DNA of 64,000 nt, taken from the NCBI RefSeq assembly GCF_004011695.2, contig NC_082418.1, forward strand, positions 1,116,001-1,180,000. Direction: 5' to 3'. Source of the stretch: Ascochyta rabiei. Lineage: Eukaryota > Ascomycota > Dothideomycetes > Pleosporales > Didymellaceae. Both the position numbers and the translations under genes were made by a program. How positions within the stretch are numbered: the first letter of the stretch is position 1; each line of letters starts with the position of its first letter. The notes beneath the pieces are model-generated. The model had not been told where the DNA came from. It saw nothing but the letters and a program-made list of their open reading frames with translations, and ran no database searches. Shown here piece by piece: positions 42,305 through 53,111 of the stretch.

Positions 42305-45300
42305 ATGGAGAACGCATATACAAGAACGCCCGAGGAGGCGCTCCAGCATTTCCAGGTCACGGAAGAGAAGGGTCTTTCAGAGCAGCAGGTGAAGAGCCTG
42401 CGAGAGAAGCATGGCAAGAACGGTATGCTGGCGACAACCCTACCAATTACGAGAACGTGCGTACGCTAACGCAGAGAACAGCCCTGCCCGAGGAACCACC
42501 TACACCCATCTGGGAGCTCATTCTTGAGCAGTTCAAGGACCAACTGGTCATAATCCTACTCGGTTCCGCAGCGGTATCCTTTGTGCTTGCACTTTTCGAG
42601 CAAGAGGAGGGCTGGACAGCATTCGTAGACCCGGCAGTTGTAAGCAGCCTCTTCACCTTGGCCACAGGTGTGCGCTAACAGCCCGCTCTCAGATTCTTAC
42701 AATCCTCATCCTGAACTCCGTCGTTGGTGTGTCGCAAGAAACGAGCGCTGAAAAGGCCATCGCTGCGCTCCAAGAATACTCGGCAAATGAAGCAAAGGTC
42801 GTTCGTGACGGAGCAATCAAGCGCGTCAAGGCTGACGACTTGGTTCCTGGAGATGTCATCTCTGTGGCAATCGGTGACAGGATCCCCGCGGATTGCAGGA
42901 TACTGTCCATCTCGAGCAACAGCTTCAACATTGACCAGTCCATCCTGACAGGTGAGAGCGAGAGTGTGAACAAGGACATCCGCGTTGTTAAGGATCAGAA
43001 CGCGGTCAAGCAGGATCAGATCAACATGCTGTTCTCCGGGACAACTGTCGTCACTGGGCACGCAAACGCGCTGGTAGTTCTGACCGGCGCGAACACGGCC
43101 ATTGGAGACATCCACGACAGCATCACTTCTCAGATTTCACAGCCCACCCCTCTTAAGGAGAAGCTCAACGACTTTGGTGATCAGCTCGCCAAGGTCATCA
43201 CGGCTATCTGTATCCTCGTCTGGCTCATCAACATCCGCAACTTCAACGACCCGTCCCACGGAAGCTTTGCCAAGGGTGCCATCTACTACCTCAAGATCGC
43301 GGTTTCCTTGGGTGTGGCTGCCATTCCTGAAGGTCTTGCCGTCGTCATCACAACTTGTCTGGCCCTGGGTACACGCAAAATGGCCGCCAGGAACGCTGTC
43401 GTTCGTAGTCTTCCGTCTGTCGAGACACTGGGAAGCTGCAGTGTCATCTGCTCGGACAAGACTGGTACCTTGACCACTAACCAGATGAGCGTCAACAAGC
43501 TTGTCTTCATCAATGAGGCTGGCAATGGGCTCGATGAGTTCGATGTCGAGGGGACCAGCTTCGCTCCCGAGGGTCAGATTTCTTTCAACGGCCAGCCTGT
43601 TGAGAATCTCGCTGCGTCTTCCGCTACTGTTCGCCAGATTTGCGAGGTTTCTGCACTTTGCAACGACGCTTCTTTGGCCTACGACTCCAAGAACGGCACC
43701 TATGGTATCGTCGGTGAGCCTACTGAGGGCGCTCTTCGCGTCTTGGCCGAGAAGGTCGGTACCCCTGACGCAAGGCTCAACTTGAGCAAGACCAGCATCT
43801 CGCCCGAAGGCCGTCTTCACTTCTCTAGCAAGTACTACGAACAGCACGCCTCCCGACAAGCTACCTACGAGTTCTCGCGCGATCGCAAGAGTATGTCTGT
43901 CTTGGTCGGCAACAGTCAAAGCGGAGGTCAGAAGCTTTTGGTCAAGGGCGCTCCGGAATCCATTCTCGCCCGCTGCACATCAGCCCTCGTTGGCAAGGAC
44001 GGAAAGAAGGTCCAGTTGAACAACCAGTTGGCTAACCTGATTCAACAAGAGATTGTCGACTACGGTAACCGCGGTCTACGTGTCATCGCCATCGCCTCGG
44101 TTGACGACGTCTCCAACAACCCTCTTCTGTCCAAGGCCAAGACCACCAAAGAGTACGCTCAACTCGAACAGAACATGACTCTGATTGGTCTCGTTGGCAT
44201 GCTGGACCCTCCTCGCCCTGAAGTTCGCGCCTCGATTGCGAAGTGCCGCTCCGCTGGTATCCGCGTAGTTGTCATCACCGGTGACAATCAGAACACTGCT
44301 GAAGCTATCTGCCGACAAATTGGTGTGTTTGGTCAGAATGAGAACCTCACTGGCAAGAGCTACACTGGGCGTCAATTCGATGACTTGAGCGAGGCAGAGC
44401 AGATGGAGGCCGCGAAGCACGCTTCGCTCTTCTCCCGTACCGAGCCAACCCACAAGTCCAAGCTGGTCGATCTCCTCCAGAAGGCTGGTGAGGTCGTCGC
44501 CATGACTGGTGACGGTGTCAACGATGCACCAGCGCTGAAGAAGGCCGATATTGGTGTCGCAATGGGCTCCGGTACTGACGTCGCCAAGCTCGCCGCCGAC
44601 ATGGTCCTTGTTGACGACAACTTCGCCACGATTGAGGGTGCCGTTGAGGAGGGTCGCTCCATCTACAACAACACTCAGCAGTTCATCCGCTACCTCATAT
44701 CTTCTAACATCGGCGAGGTCGTCTCCATCTTCCTCACTGCCGCTGCAGGCATGCCTGAGGCTCTTATCCCCGTTCAGCTCCTTTGGGTTAACCTTGTCAC
44801 CGATGGTCTCCCCGCAACAGCACTCTCGTTCAATCCTCCTGATCACGACGTCATGAAGCGCCAGCCCCGCAAGCGCGACGAAGCCCTCATTAGCGGCTGG
44901 TTGTTCTTCCGTTACATGGTCATCGGAACCTATGTCGGCGCAGCAACCGTTGGTGGTTACGCGTGGTGGTTCATGTTCAACCAAGAGGGTCCCCAAATCT
45001 CTTTCCACCAGCTCAGCCACTTCCACCGTTGCTCTTCCCAGTTCCCCGAGATCGGCTGCGAGATGTTCTCGAACTCGTCTGCACAGGCCGCTTCCACCGT
45101 CTCACTGTCCATTCTTGTCGCCATCGAGATGCTCAACGCCATGAACGCACTCAGCTCCTCGGAGTCTCTGCTGACCTTACCGCTCTGGAAGAACATGATG
45201 CTCGTCTACGCTATCTGCCTGTCCATGGCTCTGCACTTTGCGCTCCTCTACATACCTTTCTTGCAGGGTTTGTTCAGCGTCATCCCGCTTAACTGGAACG

Positions 45301-45437
45301 AGTGGAAGGCTGTGCTTTATATTAGTCTACCCATCATCCCACTCGACGAGGGTCTCAAGTACCTCGAGCGTAAGTTCTTCCTTCAGACGACACAGGTCGA
45401 TGAAGATGCGCCGAACGGACGACCCAAGAAAGAGTAG
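42305..45437 (+). CDS. SERCA-type Ca2+-transporting P-type ATPase
   Basis: Exons 42305-42422, 42482-42639 and 42693-45437 give 1,006 aa. The P-type signatures are complete: LTGES in the actuator domain, [12 protein letters not shown] with phospho-Asp about 347, KGAPE in the nucleotide domain, ITGDN and [18 protein letters not shown]. Membrane segment 4 carries AAIPEGL and segment 6 [16 protein letters not shown], the Ca2+ ligands of the SERCA (type IIA) group, and the N-terminal [11 protein letters not shown] also fits SERCA. It pumps cytosolic Ca2+ into the ER. The length equals animal SERCA; the C terminus NGRPKKE carries a Lys-rich end compatible with ER retention. Confidence 0.96.
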
Positions 45438-46259
45438 AAGAAGAAGCAGTATGACCCGCTCGTGAGAGTCGTTGGGGAGCATTTGTACTATATTGGTCGT
45501 GTATACAGAGAACAAGAGGTTCGTTGCAGCGTCTGATGTAGTCGATGTTAGCTCTTCGATACCATTAGATTACAGAGTCTCGCCCCAGCTACTGGAGCGG
45601 ACAGCGTACTTGTGTATATTGTGCATCCACGAAGAATAAATTCATACTACGCTCCACTGTCCGGTGTCCTGTGACTGAAACTTACAGATGTGCGTTTGAA
45701 TTATGCATGAGTGCGAGTGAGTCACCAGCAGCTGCTACCTACCGTCTCGGTTCGGATGTGCATCTCTCCTCTTTCTGTCCTGGATAAGTCCTCTCTTACC
45801 AAACACTGCGAACAACCAACGCCGCACGCGTTCTCACCGCTCTCTTACTCCTTCAACCGTAACGATGGTCATGTGGCGGGCGACTGCCGGGGTCCAGGTC
45901 TCCGCACATCGATCCACAATTCAAATCAACTTTTCTTCAGCTTAACCTATTGGCCACTCATGGTTCTTAGAGTGGATCATACCGAGAGATGGCAAGAGGT
46001 CATTTTTTTTTGAATATTCTAGTAGCTTGGAGGTGTCTCTAGCTCATGTTACTACTAATCATCTGCAATTCATGTGTACTCCAAACGTAGAATGATTCCT
46101 TTGCCTTGTTACTAATAATCCCTTGTCAATCTATAGTTTGCTGCTCAAACTGATCTACGGTCCTACATATACGTCTAACTCTTGTCACCTAAGCCATCTT
46201 CAGACACTTCTTTCTGTGCCGCACAAGACAAACTTACAATCAGCAGTACTAACTCCGGC
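45438..46259. other. Intergenic, relatively AT-rich
   Basis: About 800 bp with an 8-9 T run near 46003-46011 and no supported gene. Confidence 0.45.
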
Positions 46260-46469
46260 ATGCAGCGAGTGTCTAGATCGCAGCTCGAAGAATGGGAAGA
46301 GCCGCAGGGTGCCAGACAAACTTCCTGCTGCAATTGTGCGCACCCTTCCCGCGCGGTTGTGGTTGTCGATGCTGCACTGAAGTTGCTCAGGTTCCGTAGC
46401 AAGTATCACAAGCCGGTTGTGATCTGCGACTGTAGTTGTCACACCAACAAGAATGGAGGCATGAGATGA
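46260..46469 (+). CDS. Possible small Cys/His-rich protein
   Basis: An ATG-started 69-codon frame with SCCNCAH near the middle and CDCSCH near the C terminus, spaced by about 40 residues. The pattern could bind a metal ion. There is no splice or family support, and it could be chance. Confidence 0.28.
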   Translation: MQRVSRSQLEEWEEPQGARQTSCCNCAHPSRAVVVVDAALKLLRFRSKYHKPVVICDCSCHTNKNGGMR

Positions 46470-46995
46470 GGAGGTGACTTTCTTTTATCAACGGATTGTG
46501 GGCACGATGCTGGTCGGATATTTCGGATGCTTTCTTGAACGCTACTTACCTGGATACAATCAGAACGTGGCGAGAACAACGGGGTCTTTAAGCTCCAATA
46601 GCGCTCGTTCATCATGTAATGCAAGGTTAAATTAGAGAGTATAGAGAAAGCACGACTTGCCCATGGCCCTTTCCTTCTGTTGCAAGTGAGCAACGTTCAA
46701 GATAGTCGTGACCGTGGTGATTGTGGACCCGCACTGAATCGAGTTGTGCGCGCCTTTCACCTCGATCAAAATATGCTCATCGTCATCGGTGCAAACGCGT
46801 TACGCAAGCTCTCACTTGAGATCAACATTTGTTACTATTCAACCTCCCAGCACAGACAACCCACGGAAGATTTTAGAAAGCAGCGAATCGCACACTCTTT
46901 TGGGCTCGAACCAACCATATCTCCCCGGTTCGTACCACCTAGAGCTGACTCTAGCAAAGCTTACACACATCTTAGCTCTATTCTTAACCATCACG
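46470..46995. other. Intergenic
   Basis: About 525 bp upstream of the CxxC protein gene. Nothing specific is seen; the downstream frame extends into it but has no ATG there. Confidence 0.4.
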
Positions 46996-48474
46996 ATGTC
47001 AATTGGCTCTTTTTGGCATCATAGGCGATTCGATCGGAGTGAGCAGGTCAATGGCCCCTCCCAGGATACGGGTCAGACTCCCAGTACTTCGGATCAGACT
47101 CCCAGTACTTCGCCGAACCACGACCAGCATTTCAACAGCGATGCAACGCCTGTAATCAATAATCACACGCTCAACGCTTTCCAGTTTCAAGACGGACCAA
47201 GCGTTTTACTTACTCCGCCCGACGATGGCCCTACAGTACACAATGAACGAGGCGCTTTCTATCAGTTCGGTGCCAATCCGACAGGGATAGCATTGAGTGA
47301 AGTGTCACGGGTGCCGCCTCGCCCGCTTGAACAATCCTCGTGGAGGTATGGGAGGGATCAGGCATGGAAAAGAGATAGCTCGGAATCTCTCTTGAGTACG
47401 CCAACAGACCAACAACACTCCTTCAATCCGAACACGGCCAGTAAGCGGCATGGTACGATCGCTCTTTCGAACTTCGATAGTGTTCTGAGCAGTCGTCGCT
47501 CGAGTGCGGTGCCAGACAGCATCCTGGGACAACTCGAAGAAGCGGCTTCGGAAAGAGGCCGTCTGAACCATCCTGAAGGTGAGGAAGCGCAGGAAGTTCC
47601 AGCTTCAGCGCTACACGATCAAAATGCGGACGATGCTCCAGTGTTTCTTCTCCAGGAAGAACATATCACAATCAGTAATGACATCCCACCCATCGGCAAG
47701 TGGCGTTGTTGCGAGTGTCAAAGAGGACACGAGATCTACCGCTTTGAGGCAGGTCAGCATCTGATTAGTATTCTCAATTGCTTGTGCAAGCATCGTTCAT
47801 GTAGAAGTTGCACCTTCCAGGGCAACGTAAGGCGGTTCGCTCCGATAGACGATGCTGCTGGAGTGGCATCCGTTCCAGTCCTCGAGGGTGATGGCAGAAC
47901 CATACGTTTCGGCGTGATCTGTCGCACTTGTGGCTTGTCCTGGAGAGCAAAGAGAGTCGAGGAGGCAAAGCGCCCGGGATTGCTCCGTCGAAAGCTGTCC
48001 ATCTTACCAAAGAAGGTCAATCCATTACACAAGCTGCGCACTACACGATCGATGATCTATCTCGGCATTTCTCACGACTCTCGTACGGATGTGGGCCGTC
48101 CTGGAAGCGCATTGTCCACGTCTCGCTCGATCTTTAATCTCAAGTCGGCTTCGGATGCGCAAGGGAAGGACGCAAAACTTGCAGAACAGGCTCAAGGCGC
48201 CTTTGTCAGGTTCTATGGCATCGAGTGTACATGTGGCAGTATCACCAATGCGAGTTCAGTTTGCTTCCAAGTCGTCGACACGGCCGAGGTCAACGACGAT
48301 GGCAAGCCGAGGGGACAATCCAGCGTTCAAGTTACTGAGACAGCAGAGTCGTGTTCTACGTCTGAACTGGAGGCTAAGGGCTATGGTACGCCTACCCTGC
48401 ATCTCAAGGGTGGCTTGCATCCTAACCCGCTCCGGCGTAATCCGGTGAAGAGGTCCGAATCGCCGCAGGGCTGA
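46996..48474 (+). CDS. Hypothetical protein with multiple CxxC motifs
   Basis: Single exon, 492 aa, from the first in-frame ATG at 46996. The N-terminal 220 residues are disordered and include a small internal duplication (QTPSTSDQTPSTS). The middle holds a cluster of potential zinc ligands: WRCCECQRGHEIYRF, NCLCKHRSCRSC and later VICRTCGLSWR and GIECTCGS. This resembles a split zinc-ribbon arrangement known in uncharacterised Dothideomycete/Eurotiomycete proteins. A basic segment (RRKLSILPKKVNPLHKL) could be a nuclear signal. There is no catalytic motif. The role is unknown. Confidence 0.72.
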   Translation: MSIGSFWHHRRFDRSEQVNGPSQDTGQTPSTSDQTPSTSPNHDQHFNSDATPVINNHTLNAFQFQDGPSVLLTPPDDGPTVHNERGAFYQFGANPTGIALSEVSRVPPRPLEQSSWRYGRDQAWKRDSSESLLSTPTDQQHSFNPNTASKRHGTIALSNFDSVLSSRRSSAVPDSILGQLEEAASERGRLNHPEGEEAQEVPASALHDQNADDAPVFLLQEEHITISNDIPPIGKWRCCECQRGHEIYRFEAGQHLISILNCLCKHRSCRSCTFQGNVRRFAPIDDAAGVASVPVLEGDGRTIRFGVICRTCGLSWRAKRVEEAKRPGLLRRKLSILPKKVNPLHKLRTTRSMIYLGISHDSRTDVGRPGSALSTSRSIFNLKSASDAQGKDAKLAEQAQGAFVRFYGIECTCGSITNASSVCFQVVDTAEVNDDGKPRGQSSVQVTETAESCSTSELEAKGYGTPTLHLKGGLHPNPLRRNPVKRSESPQG

Positions 48475-49523
48475 CACAGTCGAGAAGAAGGGAGATGAAT
48501 ACAGTCATATGCTCGTGTAGTGCAGCTTGTGGCGTCTGTCTGATGAAAACAGTAGTACAGAACACCTTGAGATGCGAATTGATGTCTGGCTAGATGATGA
48601 TTCCTTCATGGTGCCTACGCTTGATGTCTTGCTGTAATCATGAGCCGAACCGGAAAGGCTGGAGAGGCATTGCTCGAACAGGCCCGGGGATTACCTTGTA
48701 GGAGAAAGATGGAATCAGACTCACCGCTTCGTTAAGTTGCCCAGGCGCGCGCTTGTCATACGGAGCATTTACCAGCCGCGTGAAGGCGGTACCGACTGCT
48801 GAGCCTTTTCACACTACTCCACAAACCCCACTCGTACCGGTCGAGCGACTGCGGTAGCGTTTACATTTTGGCAAGTGACTGACAGCGGCGTAGCAGCCTC
48901 CACTTTGACAACTGGTGCTGGCCCTCGTAGTCGGCTTACTGCAAGTGAGCGGGTCCTTTCATCAACCTATCATTATCATTCATCGCTCCCTCCGATATGC
49001 CACGGTCCGATATCAAACAGTTTGTTGTTCTGGAACTTTGTGTTTCCCTGGTTCGAGATGCTGGAAGGGTGGAGTTGCGATTGCTCGGGGACAAAGGGCT
49101 TGAAACGAAAGCCTTGGAGTCAGCCGCGCAGGCGCTTAGAGCTCAAGCGACAGGTTACAATTTTATTTGAGGATCAGCCTAAGGATTCAGTACTGGACCA
49201 ACGTTCAGGCACCTCTAGAGACATCACTGTGGACGGATCGCAAAGTACGGTGATAGGTTTGCTGGAGCCTGAGGATCACTTGTGCTACACAGCCCGGGCC
49301 GGGGCTGTCATTCGCCTGGTGATGTGGGGCCCGGGCTCAGCCCTGTTTGCAAACAGTTGGGCTTTGATGCCCACGACATCAGAACAGTCAGATAGTTAAA
49401 TTCAACTTGACCGCATGCGAACAATGGAATTCATTCACAACATAACCATTGTCTCCAGCGGTCTTGAAACACGTTGTTTGCAGCACACAAGCAAACACCA
49501 ACTCTACTGTCTCAGCCCTCACA
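48475..49523. other. Intergenic, about 1 kb
   Basis: No gene is supported. An ATG frame of 57 codons at 48997-49170 has a helix-like composition (ALESAAQALRAQA), but there is no other evidence for it. Confidence 0.4.
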
Positions 49524-50480
49524 ATGTCACTAGCCGCTCACTCGGCGTCGTCCAATAAAGCCCTCGGTGGTCCCTTCCAGACTTCTTTCCCCAACGCCTC
49601 AAGATCATCGACCTTTCCAAAAAGAGCTATTACCGTGCGAGACCGAGTACGCAAAATTGCGAGTCCCCTATTGAGATCCTACACCTTCACTCTGACCCAG
49701 CCTTGTGGACGGACAGCATCACGCGACACAACAACACTGAACTTGAGAAGAACGCACACCAACCAAGCCCCGACCATGACATCAAAGCAAGAGCTAGAAT
49801 CCAACGCATGCCCGACGTGCAAGAGGAAGTATGAAGACAAGCTGGAGGAGAAGCCGTCAGAAGAGAAGCCCTCCAAGCCGGCGAAGACGGACACCACCAT
49901 CGATATCGACGCGATTGTCGAGGACAAGCACAATCAGTTACCTCCCCTACCCTCACCTCCTCTCAAGCAACATCCCCGGTTTGTGCATTGCATGCCACCT
50001 GAGAGCCCCACCTACCGCGAGTTCTCGGTTTTCCTTGCTGGCAGCATCGAAATGGGACGAGCTGTACAATGGCAGAAGCACATGGCGACATTCCTCTCCA
50101 CACTCCCCATCACAGTCAACAACCCACGCAGAGGACACTGGGATCCAGCAGCGACGCAGGAAGCCAAGAACGAGTCGTTCAGGCACCAGGTGGAGTGGGA
50201 GCTCTCGGCGCTGGAGAAGGCGGACGTGGTCTGTTTCTTCCTGGACGTCAGCACCATGAGTCCTGTGACGATGCTGGAGCTAGGCCTTTGGGCAAAATCC
50301 AACAAGGTGATTGTCTGCTGTGGCAAGAAGTTCTGGCGCGCTGGCAACATCCACATTGTTTGCGAACGCTACGGCATCCCGTTTGTGGAGACGTTTGAGC
50401 ATCTCGTGCCGGCCATCAAGAACATGCTCGTTGAGAAGGGCATGAAGCTCGATGAGAGCGGCGACCTTGTCAGACCGTAG
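49524..50480 (+). CDS. Nucleoside 2-deoxyribosyltransferase-like protein
   Basis: Single exon, 318 aa from the ATG at 49524. The C-terminal 170 residues match the family well: VFLAGSIEMGRAVQWQ, VNNPRRGHWDP, VEWELSALEKADVVCFFLD, SPVTMLELGLWA and FWRAGNIHIVCERYGIPFV. In the known family a Glu in the LLELG-type motif is catalytic; here MLELG is intact. Members cleave or exchange the base of deoxynucleosides, or hydrolyse nucleotides. The first 85 residues are Ser/Thr/Arg-rich with almost no acidic residues and look like a mitochondrial targeting sequence. A second in-frame ATG at 49776 would give a cytosolic form with a CPTCKRKY motif near its start. Confidence 0.82.
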   Translation: MSLAAHSASSNKALGGPFQTSFPNASRSSTFPKRAITVRDRVRKIASPLLRSYTFTLTQPCGRTASRDTTTLNLRRTHTNQAPTMTSKQELESNACPTCKRKYEDKLEEKPSEEKPSKPAKTDTTIDIDAIVEDKHNQLPPLPSPPLKQHPRFVHCMPPESPTYREFSVFLAGSIEMGRAVQWQKHMATFLSTLPITVNNPRRGHWDPAATQEAKNESFRHQVEWELSALEKADVVCFFLDVSTMSPVTMLELGLWAKSNKVIVCCGKKFWRAGNIHIVCERYGIPFVETFEHLVPAIKNMLVEKGMKLDESGDLVRP

Positions 50481-51631
50481 ACATGTGCATTTCCACGGTC
50501 ATCTGGGCAAGTCTTCGATTTCTGGCGTTCGGCGTTGGGTGGAGGTTTGGGGTTGGCAGGTTGAGCGCGAGTGTTGATATAGATGGAGGCGGGCAGTTGT
50601 AGCATCCTTCCAATGAACCGAGTACCTCCAGATCCTTTCAATCTAACATGTTTCGTGCGTGGTTTAGGCACCATAGATTATCCCTTCTGCATTCCCGATC
50701 ACGCACTTCGTTCCACCACACTACAGAGCTGCAGCTCCGCGCGGAAGCAACCCACCAACCACAGTCCTGACAGTCCTGAGGCATTGCTCAGACCACAAGT
50801 CATGCTTACACGTTGACAGTAGCACACCAGAGCTCGTCTTCAGCCCGACCATCTATTGTAGCCCATGCATCAGCACCAAAGACTGCACCAGAGTGGAACG
50901 AAGAAGCCCCGTCTCCCTCCAGCCCAGCCCCAACAACAACAACAACCTTCTGCATTCTAGGAAGCCGACCCAGCAACATCCACGCCCGCGAAGCCCCCTG
51001 CCCCTGGACGACACCGACTCCTCCAACACCAACAAGCGCACGACCCATCGACAACCTCCAGTCGAGCAGCAACCGCCACAAAGCGCGTACAGGAAGCGGA
51101 TCAGACGTGTCCCGTGGCCCCGGAGGAGATCCGTGATCGGGGGCGGCGCTGATGCATGTGGACGTGTGTATTCTTCTTTACGCGCGGTGTACTAGCGATG
51201 CGCGGAACGGTCACGCTTGGTGGGATTCGCAGAGGCCTGGCACGAAGTTATTTGTGAGAGGGGGGTTCTGGGGTTATGGTGTACTGCGCTTGGTGGGAAG
51301 GGGGTGCGACAACGAGTTGAGACGACCTTGGATTGGTGGGATGGGGATCTTCGAGAGACGGTGGGTGGTGTCTGTGTAGAGTGGTTCGGGGTGGGGCTGT
51401 AGCCTAGCCTGCGAGTGATGGGGGGGGGGATCGTTGGAGGAAGATTTCTTTTGGGGGGCTGTGTACGTTGCTCTCCGTGCTGCTAGGATCGTAGGATCTC
51501 TGCGGTTGGGTTGTATTCTGCAGTAGTTACCAAGCGTCCTTGCCGTGATGGGAATGCTCCTTCCAAGCGCGTGAATATCGAGGCTACCAAGAGAAGACCG
51601 ACCACGACAGCCCGTCTTCCACATGTCGTCC
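50481..51631. other. Intergenic, about 1.1 kb
   Basis: No supported gene. A nine- to ten-base G run lies at about 51420-51429. Many CCAACA-type simple motifs lie at 50930-51060. Confidence 0.45.
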
Positions 51632-52171
51632 TCAACCCTCCTCGACATCAAACGCCACCCGCACCCACAAACTACACCCCCCGCAGCCTACCAGCACCTC
51701 CTTCTCCCCCCTCTGCTCCGCATCCACGAGATCATCCTCCCGTATCCTGAACCCCTTGTCATCCCCACATCTACACGCCCTCGTCCACTCCGCCTCATCA
51801 GCCACCTCGTGCTCCTCGAAATCGCTCAAATCCAACAACTCGAGCCCGAGTAGGAAGTCCTGACTGGACGTGTGCACCCCAGCACCGTCGTCGCCGCCCT
51901 GCGACTCGGTGGCCAGAACGTGCGGGTTTCGCAGGAGCCAGTTGTCGTACTGCGCCCTGCTGGCCGCGCTTTGGAGGATGCGGAACGCTTCGCGCACATC
52001 GTCGACGCTGTGGCTGCCCTTGCTCGTGGCGGTCTTCTTGTCTGGGTGCGCGGCTAGCAGGGCATTTCTGTAGGCCCGCCTCAGCTCGGCTGCGGGGTGT
52101 CGATTCGATAGAGAGCCTGGGCTGGGCGCACGGAGGCCGAGGATGTGGTAGTAGTCTTTGGTGTAGGCCAT
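51632..52171 (-). CDS. DPH4: Diphthamide biosynthesis protein 4 (J-domain, CSL zinc finger)
   Basis: Single exon, 179 aa from the ATG at 52171 (MAYTKDYYHILGL). Residues about 5-80 are a J domain with the HPDKK tripeptide and the helix REAFRILQSAASRAQYD. The C-terminal part is a DPH-type (CSL) zinc finger: CRCG, then VGCGGCSLWVRV. This J domain plus CSL arrangement defines Dph4/DNAJC24, which supports Hsp70 and helps the first step of diphthamide formation on elongation factor 2. The frame is open upstream of 52171, but that sequence is repetitive and unlike the family. Confidence 0.9.
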   Translation of the reverse strand: MAYTKDYYHILGLRAPSPGSLSNRHPAAELRRAYRNALLAAHPDKKTATSKGSHSVDDVREAFRILQSAASRAQYDNWLLRNPHVLATESQGGDDGAGVHTSSQDFLLGLELLDLSDFEEHEVADEAEWTRACRCGDDKGFRIREDDLVDAEQRGEKEVLVGCGGCSLWVRVAFDVEEG

Positions 52172-52619
52172 TATGGCTGGCAGTCTTGGGTTGGAAGAGT
52201 CGCTCGGTATCTGACTGTGCTTGACTGCGCTCGGTGTCTGACTGCGCTCGACTGCGCTGTGCGGTACAAAGATTGGTACGGTCGCGCTGGTCGTCTGTGA
52301 CACGTTGACCGTGGGTAATCTGAGCCTCAAGGCATGTTTGCTGTACAGTGTACGTCACAAAGTACTGCACAAGTCCTCGAGGGTGGTAGTCGCACGAGTT
52401 GCATCGTGGAGGTGGGGAATGAACGTGGTGAGGATTCACTCAGAAACCGAGTGGGGCAAACCCAGATTCATGGCACGACAAGACAGGGTCCAATGCACGC
52501 ATATACGAACCCATCCGAGAGCAAGGAAGACTGGAAAGATACGCCCAAAACTCAGTGACCGGGCGCGGCACCAGAGTAATCCCATCCTTCTGAATCTATA
52601 GTTCTTGAGCATATTCGAC
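52172..52619. repeat. DPH4 upstream region with 27-bp tandem duplication
   Basis: A near-perfect direct duplication, TCGGTATCTGACTGTGCTTG... repeated as TCGGTGTCTGACTGCGCTCG..., occupies 52204-52230 and 52231-52257, just before the DPH4 start on the minus strand. The four differences are transitions. The remainder has no supported gene. Confidence 0.75.
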
Positions 52620-52928
52620 ATGGCACAGTCACGTCAGGCCTGCTGGGGTAGGTGCAGCTGCTCTACAGACCCAAGGCATACCGAATACTGTCCCGAGGGA
52701 TGTGCTTGTCCAAATCGCCATGTTTGTAAAAGAGATGCTAGGAGCAAAGTCGCAGAACAGGGGAATAGGGGATTGCATTTGAGGAACCACGCCAAAACCT
52801 CCACCTCCGCGTGCAGTAGTAGTGCCCTCCGTACGAAGGATACCAAGTATGTAAGCGATCGCGCGATTGACGCGACCTCGGTAGACTGCATGCTCAATGG
52901 AAACAGTGCGGGTGATACAGGAGAGTAA
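52620..52928 (+). CDS. Possible small Cys-rich protein
   Basis: An ATG-started 102-codon frame. The first 35 residues carry eight Cys in a regular pattern (CWGRCSCS, then CPEGCACPNRHVC). There is no signal peptide, so it is not an obvious secreted effector. A metallothionein-like metal-binding peptide is conceivable, but a chance ORF is as likely. Confidence 0.28.
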   Translation: MAQSRQACWGRCSCSTDPRHTEYCPEGCACPNRHVCKRDARSKVAEQGNRGLHLRNHAKTSTSACSSSALRTKDTKYVSDRAIDATSVDCMLNGNSAGDTGE

Positions 52929-53111
52929 AGGGAAACACATCAGTCATGGGGAATTGGACCATCCGACCCGCTCGCTGCTAAAGCCAATTTTCGAAATCAC
53001 AGGACACATACAACTCCATAGGGCGCTCGCTGCCGTGGCAGCCTCCTTCGTCTATCTGGGAAAAGGAGACGGTGACTGGGGATGAACCAGGTCTAGAGAG
53101 GTAGGAACTGC

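Noticed and set aside
48875..49399. 174-codon plus-strand frame
   Set aside because: GTG start, no domain, and the ATG-started alternative frame inside it is only 57 codons; neither is supported.
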